DNA of 39,142 nucleotides from Acidimicrobiaceae bacterium (GTDB lineage Bacteria; Actinomycetota; Acidimicrobiia; Acidimicrobiales; RAAP-2), in assembly GCA_003142095.1 (NCBI GenBank), contig PLON01000063.1, forward strand, positions 19,196-58,337, in the 5' to 3' direction. Position numbers and translations under genes: made by a program. The notes below the pieces were generated by a model that saw only the letters and a list, made by a program, of their open reading frames with translations, ran no database searches and was not told where the DNA came from. Positions 1-8,022 of this stretch are shown here, in pieces. Each line of letters begins with the position of its first letter. The first letter of the stretch is position 1.

Positions 1-67
1 GGGTTTCGACGTCACCGTGTCCAGAAAAGGTCGGCTCCGATCAGGGTGTGTTGTTACTTGCGGCCGC

Positions 68-469
68 TCAATCGGTGACGTCGAGCACTTCTGAAGCAAC
101 TTCACCATCAATCACGCGGTAGCTGCGCACGTCCGCCGGGGTGTCCACGAGCGAGATCAAAACGTAGTGCCACGACGGATCCGGGGCCTGGCGAACGTCG
201 GTCGGACTCGGGTGCGCCGCGCTATGAGTGTGCGAATGAAAGACGCCTATCACCTCGAGCCCTTCGGCGTCAGCGCGTCGCGTTGCGCGCAAGAGCACCG
301 TAGGGTCGATCTCGTAGACCTTCGCCGAGTCGGCCACGTTGGCGCTGGCGACGACCTCGTGCACCAGGCCCTCGGCGGTACCGAGTAGCAGTCCACAGCC
401 CTCGTTGGGCAGCGCGCGAATGCAGGTAGCCACCATCGCATCTCGTTGGGACACGCTCAGAGTCAACAC
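68..469 (-). CDS. JAMM/MPN-family metalloprotease (Mec-like)
   Basis: A 133-residue protein consisting of one JAMM (Mov34/MPN/PAD-1) domain, a zinc isopeptidase fold. The full metal set is visible (numbered from the GTG at 472): Glu24 in NEGCG, His79 and His81 in HSH, Ser89 and Asp92 in the SPTD stretch. Single-domain bacterial JAMM proteins such as mycobacterial Mec release amino acids or ubiquitin-like sulfur carriers from their C-termini. That role is inferred here, because no carrier gene lies in the window; the minus-strand neighbour would be off the left edge. Two adjacent GTG codons could start it. I prefer 469 because a TAGGGT box sits exactly six bases upstream, which would make the mRNA leaderless. 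It is divergent from smpB, with 53 bp between starts. The alternative function is a generic Mov34 peptidase. Confidence 0.85.
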   Translation of the reverse strand: MLTLSVSQRDAMVATCIRALPNEGCGLLLGTAEGLVHEVVASANVADSAKVYEIDPTVLLRATRRADAEGLEVIGVFHSHTHSAAHPSPTDVRQAPDPSWHYVLISLVDTPADVRSYRVIDGEVASEVLDVTD

Positions 470-475
470 CACGAC

Positions 476-481
476 ACCCTA
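476..481 (-). promoter_or_regulatory. Candidate -10 box TAGGGT, leaderless start of the JAMM gene
   Basis: TAGGGT reads on the minus strand and is followed by six bases and then the GTG at 469. The same spacing recurs at other genes in the window. No clear -35 is visible. Confidence 0.45.
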
Positions 482-510
482 GTTACACCGCAGCGTCCCG
501 GGTGCGTCAC

Positions 511-516
511 TACGCT
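511..516 (+). promoter_or_regulatory. Candidate -10 box TACGCT, leaderless start of smpB
   Basis: TACGCT is followed by exactly six bases and the GTG at 523. This favours 523 over the in-frame GTG at 502, which has no Shine-Dalgarno sequence and no such box. No convincing -35 is visible. Confidence 0.45.
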
Positions 517-522
517 GTCGTC

Positions 523-1044
523 GTGGCACGAGCCAAGCAGATCAAAGAGCGTCGCGCGAAGAAACGTGACGACGCGGCGAAGGGCGACCACGTGGTCGCC
601 ACCAATCGTCGCGCGCGTCACGACTACGAAATCCTCGAAACCCTCGAATGCGGCATCGTGCTCGTGGGATCAGAGGTCAAGTCCTTGCGCGAAGGACGCG
701 CGCAGATCGCCGAGAGCTACGCCCGCGTCGACGACGACGAACTGTGGCTCTTCCAAGCCCATATTCCCCCGTGGGCGTACGCCGTGGGCTTCGGCAGTCA
801 CGACCCCGACCGCAAGCGTAAGCTCCTCGTGCATCGTCGCGAACTCGATGAGTGGAAGAGGGAAGCGGCCACCCAGTCGCTCACGATCATTCCCCTGCAG
901 CTCTACTTCAAGGACGGTCGGGCCAAGGTCGAATTGGCTCTTGCGCGAGGTCGCAAACAGCAAGATCGTCGCCAAGCCCTGGCCAAGCGCGACGCCGAGC
1001 GCGACATGGCGCGAGCCGTGCGCAACCTCGAAAAGCACTCGTAG
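523..1044 (+). CDS. smpB: SsrA-binding protein SmpB
   Basis: SmpB binds tmRNA and delivers it to stalled ribosomes for trans-translation. The 173-residue protein carries the family core: a KGDHVVATNRRARHDYEI stretch near the N-terminus, GSEVKSLREGRAQIAESYA, and a basic C-terminal tail rich in Lys and Arg that occupies the empty mRNA channel in known structures. An in-frame GTG at 502 would add seven residues, but the TACGCT box at 511-516 places a leaderless start at 523. The tmRNA gene begins 71 bases after the stop, so both partners of the rescue system are adjacent. The identification is secure; only the start is open. Confidence 0.96.
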   Translation: MARAKQIKERRAKKRDDAAKGDHVVATNRRARHDYEILETLECGIVLVGSEVKSLREGRAQIAESYARVDDDELWLFQAHIPPWAYAVGFGSHDPDRKRKLLVHRRELDEWKREAATQSLTIIPLQLYFKDGRAKVELALARGRKQQDRRQALAKRDAERDMARAVRNLEKHS

Positions 1045-1076
1045 CGCGCGAGGGAACGGCCCGACCAGATAGCCGG

Positions 1077-1082
1077 TAGAAT
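1077..1082 (+). promoter_or_regulatory. Possible -10 box TAGAAT for ssrA
   Basis: TAGAAT lies 33 bases ahead of the mature tmRNA 5' end, in the gap after smpB. A transcript from here would carry a short leader for RNase P to remove. No good -35 is seen at the right spacing, and readthrough from smpB is equally possible. Confidence 0.3.
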
Positions 1083-1115
1083 TCCTTGGCGGTCATCGCG
1101 ACCGAGCTGTATCGA

Positions 1116-1463
1116 GGGGGTGAATTGTTTCGACGTAAGTAGTCCTGGTGAAAGAAGCGAGCCGTGGTCTCCGGAACCACGTTAAAGAGCCGGAAACAAT
1201 AAATAAACGCCAAGCCTCAGCTTGCGTTTGCTGCTTAGGTAGCAACATCCGCCTAGACCCTGCCTTGCGGTTTAGTAAACGGGTGTCATAAAAGTAAGGC
1301 TTACCCGAACGGTTCGTTGGTGATCGTACGGGGACACTTCAGCCACCTACGGAACGTTGCCGGCGCTGACATTGGCGACGTTCCCGACAATCAATTGCCA
1401 GCTGCGCTCGGAGAATGTTCACTTAGAAGCTGACGGACGGGGGTTCGTAACCCCCCACCTCCA
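1116..1463 (+). ncRNA. ssrA: Transfer-messenger RNA (tmRNA)
   Basis: tmRNA rescues stalled ribosomes and adds a degradation tag. The acceptor stem pairs GGGGGTG (1116-1122) with CACCTCC (1456-1462), with one G-U pair, and the discriminator is A1463. The T arm is GGGGG (1439-1443), loop TTCGTAA, CCCCC (1451-1455). The tag frame ends at the TAG at 1236-1238 and encodes AKPQLAFAA if it resumes at the GCC at 1209; resumption one codon earlier would add an N-terminal Asn. The hydrophobic AFAA end suits recognition by ClpXP-type proteases. The bases after the discriminator are CGA, so CCA is not encoded and must be added. The ends are inferred from stem pairing. Confidence 0.95.
1209..1238 (+). other. 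tmRNA proteolysis-tag reading frame
   Basis: An internal reading frame of ssrA: nine codons from GCC to GCT followed by TAG, encoding AKPQLAFAA. The resume codon is inferred from the usual alanine start and the A-rich segment just before it. Confidence 0.7.
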
Positions 1464-1479
1464 CGAAACAACGTTTAGC

Positions 1480-1522
1480 GAGTATCGATCCACTGGCGGC
1501 CCCCGTCGGCGGATCGATACTC
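1480..1522 (+). repeat. Perfect 12-bp inverted repeat after ssrA
   Basis: GAGTATCGATCC at 1480-1491 is exactly mirrored by GGATCGATACTC at 1511-1522 around a GC-rich 19-base loop. It starts 17 bases after the tmRNA. No T-run follows on either strand, so it is not a textbook intrinsic terminator. It may be a non-canonical tmRNA terminator or a protein-binding or recombination site. Confidence 0.7.
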
Positions 1523-1680
1523 AAACAAAGTCCCATGAGAGTACGGCTTCACTCGCATCACGAGTGTCGCGCCATGGTTAGGACTCGTGACTGCGATGAT
1601 CCCGCCTTCCGGCCACGGCGCGTACCATTTTCGCCCCGCGGTACTGGCAGCGGAACACGTATTACTCGACAGTCGCCGAG

Positions 1681-4341
1681 TTACGGGATGTTTCGCTGTT
1701 CCCGTAGTTGCTTGAGTGCAAGATTAAGTTGGTGACGCAACGACTTCGGCAGGATTCGATAGCCACGATAGGGAGCGACCAGCAACTGGTAGATGACGGG
1801 GTTGGGACTCTGATTGAGGTCATTGGACTCGGCTTCTTCGGAGGTAACACGCACAGTGCGAGGATCATTCACGTGGTCGCGCCCACGCCCGCGGGCCATG
1901 TGGACGAGCCTCTTGCCCGTGTTCACGACTTCTTCTTGGGCGGTGATGAGGTTCTCTTGGAGTCGCTTCACGTCGGGCACCAGCATCAACTCTCGCGCCT
2001 CGTCGCGCGCGAGATCAAGGGCCCGGCGTAGCTGGCGCTCGGCGACGTCAAGATCGGGCTCGGCCCACCATGCCGCAGGGTCATAGGGACCTGACGCGTG
2101 GGCGCTCTCGCCGACCTGGACGGGTGTGTAGCTCACGGGAAAGAAACCGTCGTCCAGAAAGTCCGTAACACCGCCGTAGTTGGTGTAGACAACGGGCAAT
2201 CCGCACAACCCCGCCTCGATCGGCGTCAGTCCCATCCCTTCTGAGCGATGTAGCGATAGGTAAACATCACAGCCTTGAAGGAGCGCGAGGTACTTGTCGT
2301 CGTCGAGATGCTCGTCGATGAGTTCCGTTCTCGGCGAGGCGTCAATCGCGTCGAGGAGTTCGCCCGGAGCGTACTCCCTCAAGTCACTGCACTTTATCGT
2401 GAGACGACAGTCGGGATAGTCGTCCTGCACGCGCCGCCACAACTCGAGTGCTGCTTCGGGATTCTTGCGACTTATATAGCTCTTGGCGTCGAAAGTGGTG
2501 AGAATGTAACGACGCGTCGATGCGTCGTCGTCAACGATGGGCAACCGATTCTTGAGCACGTCGAACAGGCCTACGTCAAAGGGCGATATCCGTTGCACGG
2601 GAACGGGAAGGGCCTTCTCCATTGCTCGTACGCTCCAGGTCGACAGCGCGTGTACTCTCTCGATCCCGCCCTTCACCACGATCTCTCCCATTTCATCAGG
2701 GATGTACTCAAGTTCCCACGCCCACACCGCCTCCACGTGAGCGATCGACGTGTTCACTCGACCTGGATCTATGACGTGGCTCTCCCACTGGTCGGCGTTG
2801 ATGAAACAGAGGACCGACGCATTCGACGCGCTCATCGGATTCCGTCGGCGCAACAGCGTGGACAAATACTCGGGTGAATCCCTGCCGACCGCGACACAGT
2901 CGATCGCTGGATGTATGCCGACATCGTCGAGAATCCCCAACGTCCAGCGCGCGATGCGCCCTATTCCCGCCGGATACGTGAAGTAGCCCACGAGGCGCAG
3001 ATCAACCGTGTTCTTGATCGCATAGTCGGCAGCGTCAAGGACTGCTTCCATGAGTTCCTCATGACCGGGCGCCTGATTGACGAAATGTTTGCCGGCCCAC
3101 GCCATCTGTTCGAACGCAGCTTCGCGATGCTGGTAGCTATCGCCGCGGAAAAACGATCCGATCGCGTTAGGTGTCCCGAGTAAGGAGGGATGGCACGACC
3201 ACCCCGCGAGGAACGATCGTACTCGCGAACCGAAGTTCTGGTGCTCGTCGCCACACGTCAGACAGATCGTCCACGAACCTTCGCTTGGAGCGGTGTAAAT
3301 CTCCTCGCGAACTTCCCGCAGGGTGAATCCAGCTCGTACGTGGGTGCGAGCGTCTTCGCGAAGCGCTTCTTTCCACACCTTTGGTAATGGACTCGACGCG
3401 GTCGCCCCTGCGAGGCTGTAGGCGACCGGTCGTTGTTCTTCAGACTCCGAGCGCAACCGCGCATACTGATTGGCGAAAGACCGCGGAACGACGTCGCCCA
3501 ACACTCGGCGGGTCGCGTGGACAGAGAGTGACGGAGTTCCCGATACCGAAAACCCGCTGAAGTGAAAAAAGTAGAGCGTTTGGAGCGCCGCGTGGTAGGC
3601 GACGCGCCAGACGCCCTCATCCATCACGATGCTCCGTTCGTGGAGGTTCCAGTACGCCACGTTGCAGCCTGGCTCGCTAATGATCTGCACGTTGGTCTTC
3701 AAGGGAGCCAGGTCTAGGATCTTTTGATCCGTGAAGTAGCCCGAGGTGTGATTGTTCAGGCAGTCGAACTGAAGTCGTTCGCTCCACCAATCGAGGAATG
3801 ACGCAGCGCTCGGTCGTACAGAACAAAAGCCCAGGTTGAAGAAGCCCGCCATCAAGATGTCGCTCGTCGAGGGTCGGTAGCCGTCATCAGGTATATCGGA
3901 AAGCAGATGCGGGGTCAACGACACCGCCGTGTCGTCGTCAAGCAACGTGGTGAAGTCATTGAATACCTGGATGTCGGGGTCTAAGTATGTGACGCGTTCC
4001 CAACCCTCAAGAAGAAATGATCGAAGGAGCGCCGGTTTGACCGACGTTGCGAACTCGAGGACGTTGTAGAACAGCGCAGCTGATTCGACGTCGAAGCCCC
4101 GCCAGTCGCACTGATCTATGGCAATCGCCCTATGGCTAGCATCGCTGCTCAGCTCGGAGAGATAATCGTCGATACGTTTCTGTATGGGCCCGACGTCGGC
4201 GCAATCCTGCAGTACCAGTACCCGAAACTCCGCCGACGGCATGGCGGTGGCAATGGACCGCCCAAGGACCAGAAGTTGACCCAAATAATTGGGCGTGGCG
4301 ATAGTGCACACAAGATGTCTTTGATTCAAAGGGGGCAACAC
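1681..4341 (-). CDS. Two-domain glycosyltransferase (GT-A/GT8-like plus GT4-like)
   Basis: An 886-residue protein with no signal peptide or membrane segment. Residues 1-290 look like a GT-A nucleotide-sugar transferase of the glycogenin/GT8 type, with the metal-binding DPD at 121-123 and an acceptor-region DQK at 205-207. Residues 300-430 form a linker with a cysteine-containing patch. Residues 445-790 form a GT-B domain, with a glycine-rich loop near 458-462, a KNP stretch at 626-628 and the E-x7-E donor motif (Glu701, Glu709). It probably builds a cell-surface glycan with two different linkages; substrates cannot be read. The GTG start has GGAG four bases upstream. Base composition is lower than in its neighbours (28 of 60 bases are G or C at 2461-2520). 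With its isolated position after ssrA, this suggests horizontal acquisition. It could also be a fusion that is native to this lineage. Confidence 0.8.
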   Translation of the reverse strand: MLPPLNQRHLVCTIATPNYLGQLLVLGRSIATAMPSAEFRVLVLQDCADVGPIQKRIDDYLSELSSDASHRAIAIDQCDWRGFDVESAALFYNVLEFATSVKPALLRSFLLEGWERVTYLDPDIQVFNDFTTLLDDDTAVSLTPHLLSDIPDDGYRPSTSDILMAGFFNLGFCSVRPSAASFLDWWSERLQFDCLNNHTSGYFTDQKILDLAPLKTNVQIISEPGCNVAYWNLHERSIVMDEGVWRVAYHAALQTLYFFHFSGFSVSGTPSLSVHATRRVLGDVVPRSFANQYARLRSESEEQRPVAYSLAGATASSPLPKVWKEALREDARTHVRAGFTLREVREEIYTAPSEGSWTICLTCGDEHQNFGSRVRSFLAGWSCHPSLLGTPNAIGSFFRGDSYQHREAAFEQMAWAGKHFVNQAPGHEELMEAVLDAADYAIKNTVDLRLVGYFTYPAGIGRIARWTLGILDDVGIHPAIDCVAVGRDSPEYLSTLLRRRNPMSASNASVLCFINADQWESHVIDPGRVNTSIAHVEAVWAWELEYIPDEMGEIVVKGGIERVHALSTWSVRAMEKALPVPVQRISPFDVGLFDVLKNRLPIVDDDASTRRYILTTFDAKSYISRKNPEAALELWRRVQDDYPDCRLTIKCSDLREYAPGELLDAIDASPRTELIDEHLDDDKYLALLQGCDVYLSLHRSEGMGLTPIEAGLCGLPVVYTNYGGVTDFLDDGFFPVSYTPVQVGESAHASGPYDPAAWWAEPDLDVAERQLRRALDLARDEARELMLVPDVKRLQENLITAQEEVVNTGKRLVHMARGRGRDHVNDPRTVRVTSEEAESNDLNQSPNPVIYQLLVAPYRGYRILPKSLRHQLNLALKQLREQRNIP

Positions 4342-4446
4342 GTCTCCTGCCTTGCCGACGTACGAAAAGCCTTAATGTGACAATCTACTAAAGAGGGCTC
4401 CCTCGGCGAGCAGCGCCCCGCAGAGATTCCCTTAACTAGTCACTCC

Positions 4447-4947
4447 CTAGGCGGATGCCGTGAGGGCCGTAACGAAATCGGCCGGTTCGTCCACGGTCAC
4501 AATGAATCGACGTTTTCGCGTGAGTTGTACTTCGAGGGCGTCACCGCGTCGAGTCACGAGGGCCGCCTGACGCAGTAGTCGCAGACTCCCCCGGTACCCC
4601 CAACCCCCCATTTGCGCAAAGGACAGATGTCGCGCGTATGCCGCCTCCACCTCTCCCGGCTCGAAGACTTGACGTACGAATCCACCGGGACCGTAGACGA
4701 CCTCGAGGGCGCGACCGTCGCTCGTCTGTACGACGCGCACAATGACCCGCGAGAAAATCATGATCACGGAAACGAGTGCGGCGAGCGCCACAATCTCGAT
4801 GACAATCGCCACCGCGGGAAACGAGCCGCTACTCGTCTCCAAGAAAATCGTCGACACGAGAATGAAGAGAAACGTGATCCCGCCGACCGCCGCCGCCACA
4901 CCACCCGAGTGAAGCCGCTGTTCGATAACAATCACTCGTTCGCTCAC
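4447..4947 (-). CDS. Small membrane protein with a C-terminal beta domain, unknown function
   Basis: A 166-residue protein with two hydrophobic segments near residues 17-37 and 43-66, followed by a soluble C-terminal half of mainly beta character with GGWGYRGSLR and a final RFIVTVDEPADFV block. The layout resembles actinobacterial two-helix proteins with a PH-like domain (DUF3093 type), but that is a resemblance, not an identification. GTG start, nine bases after the yaaA stop codon, so the two genes are probably co-transcribed. Confidence 0.7.
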   Translation of the reverse strand: MSERVIVIEQRLHSGGVAAAVGGITFLFILVSTIFLETSSGSFPAVAIVIEIVALAALVSVIMIFSRVIVRVVQTSDGRALEVVYGPGGFVRQVFEPGEVEAAYARHLSFAQMGGWGYRGSLRLLRQAALVTRRGDALEVQLTRKRRFIVTVDEPADFVTALTASA

Positions 4948-4956
4948 GTCCGAAGC

Positions 4957-5727
4957 CTAGGACGCAGTGATCTGAGGTCGCGTAGTCGGCGCGATCACCG
5001 TGACCGCGTTGTCTCGACGCTCGACTCGCCAACCGAGCAGCGTCGGGATCGAGAATGCCACGAGTCCTTCGACAAGTACGGCTCGCGCGAGCTCTCCCTT
5101 CACCGCTTTCGCGTCGTGACCGACGGCGCGCGATTCGTCGGCGGCGACGAAGTGCACGTCAATGACGCTGCGGTGAGATGCAAGAAGTGCCATATTGACC
5201 GAGGCCGCGTGTTCTTGGGGAAGAAAGTTCACAATCGTCGCATGGCGCGTCCGTTCGATGACGGCCTCAGTGACGTGCGGTCGCCAGAATCGCGCGAGCG
5301 GGGCCAGCGGAGCTATGCGCGCATTCATCTTCAAGCGATAGTCGGCGATCCGATCATCGCTCGCGAGCAGTCCGTACAGACCGGAAGGAACGAGAATGTG
5401 CCGACGTTGCGCGGGCGTGAGCGACTCCGGGGCAAGGTGGTTCCAGACCACTCCTTGGTAACGGCGCCACGCGGCGAGCGTCGGTGGCGATCCGCCCAGC
5501 ATTTCGTTGGTGGCCGCGAGTGCGCGCTCGAGCAGGGATCCACGCGCGCTCAGAGCAACCTCAAGTTGACGCGTCGTGGCGGTCGCCACGAACGAACGCA
5601 GGGCTTCGACCACCTGATGACGCGGCACGCCGAGAGCAGCGTCGAAGGCGCCCGTCGAGATCTGGCGCAGTCCGCCCGAAGCTTTGCCCTGCGACGGAGG
5701 GACCAACACAAAGAGTCGCTCCGCCAC
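4957..5727 (-). CDS. yaaA: YaaA/UPF0246 family peroxide-stress protein
   Basis: A 256-residue protein of the usual family length. YaaA-type proteins limit free iron and protect DNA during hydrogen peroxide stress in Escherichia coli; a DNA-binding fold has been described. Family marks seen here are PPSQGKASGG near the N-terminus, the YQGVVWNHL segment and SGLYGLLASDDRIADYRLKM in the middle, and NFLPQEHA towards the end. The GTG start at 5727 lies eight bases after a minus-strand TACCGT box at 5736-5741, so the leader would be nearly absent. The small membrane protein gene follows at once. Identification is by family; a stress role in this organism is inferred. Confidence 0.85.
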   Translation of the reverse strand: MAERLFVLVPPSQGKASGGLRQISTGAFDAALGVPRHQVVEALRSFVATATTRQLEVALSARGSLLERALAATNEMLGGSPPTLAAWRRYQGVVWNHLAPESLTPAQRRHILVPSGLYGLLASDDRIADYRLKMNARIAPLAPLARFWRPHVTEAVIERTRHATIVNFLPQEHAASVNMALLASHRSVIDVHFVAADESRAVGHDAKAVKGELARAVLVEGLVAFSIPTLLGWRVERRDNAVTVIAPTTRPQITAS

Positions 5728-5746
5728 GACTCACCACGGTAGTGGG

Positions 5747-6025
5747 TCAGGCTGCGGTCAACGTCTCTTTCGTTAGACCGAAGGATCGAAGAAAGTTTCG
5801 AACTCTCACCACCTGGTCTTCGGTGAGCTCGCGAGTGCGAGTCGAACCGAACGATACGGTTTCGCTGTCAACCGTGACAGCCCAGTTACCGCGGTGGGTC
5901 TCGTAGACCTCACCAAAACGTGCGAGCAATGAACAGACGTCGTGCCACTGGATGTTGTGGTTCAGTGGGTGACAGAACAGTTTCTGGGCGGTAACGCGGT
6001 GGTGATGATCCAACTTGATCGACAT
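5747..6025 (-). CDS. Small conserved protein, HicA-like in size and pattern
   Basis: A 92-residue protein starting MSIKLDHHHR. The frame stays open 19 codons further upstream, but the ATG at 6025 has a strong GAGGGGG Shine-Dalgarno sequence a few bases ahead and is the better start. It carries the pattern HPLNHNIQWHDV, then LLARFGEV and NWAVTVDSETVSF. I recall this pattern from widespread uncharacterised bacterial proteins in which a histidine-rich head precedes a small alpha/beta domain resembling the HicA toxin fold. No HicB-type antitoxin gene is adjacent, so a toxin role is not supported. The function is unknown. Confidence 0.7.
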   Translation of the reverse strand: MSIKLDHHHRVTAQKLFCHPLNHNIQWHDVCSLLARFGEVYETHRGNWAVTVDSETVSFGSTRTRELTEDQVVRVRNFLRSFGLTKETLTAA

Positions 6026-6082
6026 AGTCAGCCCCCTCAGCGGGTCTAGGTTTTTCGTCCCTCCATCAGCACTATCCATCAT

Positions 6083-7294
6083 TTAGGCAGGGCTGTCAAG
6101 GAGCGCGACGAGCTCAACGTGCTCGGTCATCGGGAAAAGGTCAAATACTCGCAGGTCACTCAGGACAAACCCGTGACCTAAGAAAACCTTAAGATCGCGC
6201 GCGAACGTCGCTGCATCGCACGACACGTAGACCACGCGGCGCGGATGGCGGCGAGCGATCGCGTCGGCGGCTCCCTTCGCGAGCCCCTGGCGCGGTGGAT
6301 CGAGTACCACAATGGTTCCCTCGCGAACCGTGTCATTCACTGATCGCGGCGTGACTAACCATTCGCGCACTTTGAGATGCGAAAGCCCCGTGGCGTTCTC
6401 GCGGGCGTCGCGCACGGCGTAGGGCGATGACTCCACCGCCGTCACCCGTCCGCTCGGTCCGACGCGCTTGGCGAGGGGCACACTGAAGAGTCCGACGCCA
6501 CTGAAGAGATCCGTGACGTCGTCACCGCTCGCGACGTCCGCCAACTCCACGACAGCGTCGAGGAGAAGTTGGGGAGCGTCGCGGTGCGACTGCCAGAACG
6601 ACATGGGACCGACGCGATAGACGTGTCCACCCACCGAGACCCGCGAATGTGTCGCGGGATCGAGCGCCAAGCCCGAGAGCGATCGAACCTCGAAGGTGGT
6701 GCCGCGTTCCCCATCGCGGCGAGCGACGGCGAAGGGCTCGCCCGTCCCGATCGCGCGAAGTTCGACCTCTTCGGTCCCGCGCCACGGGTGCGCGAATGCT
6801 TCGTCGAATTCGCGCGACGAAATCCAGCACGAATCGATTGGCACGAGTTCGTGCGAGCGCACCACACGCAGACTGAGTTCCCCGTCCTCGTCAACGGCAC
6901 AGCGCAAACGCGTGCGTGACGCTTCGACCATCGGCGGTGCGATGACGGTGATGTCGCGCTCGATTCCGGCGATACGGCGCAAATGCTCCTCGACGAGCGA
7001 CGTCTTCCACGCGCGCTGCGCGTCCGCTGACGCGTGTTGCAGGTCGCATCCACCGCAGCCGCCCGGACCCGCGAAGGGGCAGGGCGCAGTCACTCGCTCG
7101 GGGCTCGCCTCGAGAACGTCGATAGCGTCGCCTCGATAAAACTTCGACGTCGTCTCGGTGATGGCGACGCGCACCAATTCACCGGGTAGAGAGTGCCGTA
7201 CGAAGGTGACGCGGCCGTCGTCGGCTCGCCCGACGCCTCCGCCGGTCGCGGGACGTTCGATGCGCACCGTTACTTGTGTCTCCTCTGGCGCCAC
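6083..7294 (-). CDS. TrmA/RlmD-family RNA (uracil-5-)-methyltransferase
   Basis: A 403-residue SAM-dependent enzyme that methylates uracil C5 in tRNA or 23S rRNA. The N-terminal 60 residues form a TRAM RNA-binding domain. Cys72, Cys80 and Cys83 in CPFAGPGGCGGC match the 4Fe-4S ligands of RlmD-type enzymes. The central part has the SFWQ segment that precedes the catalytic domain. The C-terminal domain has LFSGVGLFSVPLA (SAM loop), the LDPPRQGL motif and VSCDAATFARDL with the catalytic cysteine. Target position cannot be decided from sequence. GTG start; the upstream amidotransferase gene stops only three bases before it, so the two are probably co-transcribed. Confidence 0.92.
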   Translation of the reverse strand: MAPEETQVTVRIERPATGGGVGRADDGRVTFVRHSLPGELVRVAITETTSKFYRGDAIDVLEASPERVTAPCPFAGPGGCGGCDLQHASADAQRAWKTSLVEEHLRRIAGIERDITVIAPPMVEASRTRLRCAVDEDGELSLRVVRSHELVPIDSCWISSREFDEAFAHPWRGTEEVELRAIGTGEPFAVARRDGERGTTFEVRSLSGLALDPATHSRVSVGGHVYRVGPMSFWQSHRDAPQLLLDAVVELADVASGDDVTDLFSGVGLFSVPLAKRVGPSGRVTAVESSPYAVRDARENATGLSHLKVREWLVTPRSVNDTVREGTIVVLDPPRQGLAKGAADAIARRHPRRVVYVSCDAATFARDLKVFLGHGFVLSDLRVFDLFPMTEHVELVALLDSPA

Positions 7295-7297
7295 TAG

Positions 7298-7969
7298 CTA
7301 GCCAACACGACGCAAAAACAGGTCAACGAGTTCTTGCGCGCGAACTCGCGCCGCGGGAGTCTCGCGCGCCGTCTGCTCCACCAATGCCTCGACATCAAGA
7401 CCGAAGTCGCGAACATCAATGTCGTCGGACGCCAGCCACTCCTTGAGTTGTGTGTCGTCGACTTCGGGGTGAAACTGGACTCCGACATGGGGCCCAATGG
7501 CGAAGGCCTGCACAGCACGTTGTGTGGTCGCCCAGACCTCGGCAACATCGGGAAGTAGACATTCATCGAAGTGGAACTCGAGCCAGGGCCCGGTGGAAAG
7601 CTCGACATCAGCAACGACGTCGATGTCGAACCAGCCGACCTCTTCGTCGCGAGCCCGGCGCACCGTACCCTCAAAGGACAGACAGAGAGCCTGGGCGCCA
7701 AAACAGATGCCGAGTACGGGGAGGCGTCGCGCGTCGGCTTCAGCGATGAGGGCCAACTCCTGGCGGAACCACGCGGTCTCACGCTCGAGTTCGTAGACCG
7801 CGAACGTCGAACCGAGGATCACGAGAACGTTGTACCCCTCGAGTGAGGGCGCCCCGGAGGATTCGCCCATCTTGACAACGTCAATTTCGTAGCCACGAGC
7901 CTCGAAGGCCTCGCCGACTAGTCCCGGGCTGTCTTCGAGGTGATGACGTAAGACGAGCACGCGATTCAT
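7298..7969 (-). CDS. Class I glutamine amidotransferase-like protein
   Basis: A 223-residue stand-alone GATase1 domain resembling the glutaminase half of GMP synthase. The catalytic triad is visible: Cys89 in GICFGAQ, His167 and Glu169 in VQFHPEV. Stand-alone members act as glutaminases for unknown partners or as gamma-glutamyl hydrolases (PuuD-like), and the substrate is not evident. An ATG at 7978 would add three residues. I prefer 7969 because a minus-strand TAGAGT box (7980-7985) would start transcription just ahead of it. The methyltransferase gene follows three bases after its stop. Confidence 0.85.
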   Translation of the reverse strand: MNRVLVLRHHLEDSPGLVGEAFEARGYEIDVVKMGESSGAPSLEGYNVLVILGSTFAVYELERETAWFRQELALIAEADARRLPVLGICFGAQALCLSFEGTVRRARDEEVGWFDIDVVADVELSTGPWLEFHFDECLLPDVAEVWATTQRAVQAFAIGPHVGVQFHPEVDDTQLKEWLASDDIDVRDFGLDVEALVEQTARETPAARVRAQELVDLFLRRVG

Positions 7970-8022
7970 GGTGCCCATGACTCTAATGGGGTCGAATCGT
8001 TACCAACGGTGGTGTGAGTGCA

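Noticed and set aside
1-15. Possible GTG start of a minus-strand gene at the left edge
   Set aside because: Only five codons are visible, too short to support a gene.
4612-5742. 376-codon open frame on the plus strand
   Set aside because: It lies antisense to yaaA and the small membrane gene, which have clear family motifs; the translation is low-complexity Arg/His/Asp text typical of GC-rich shadow frames.
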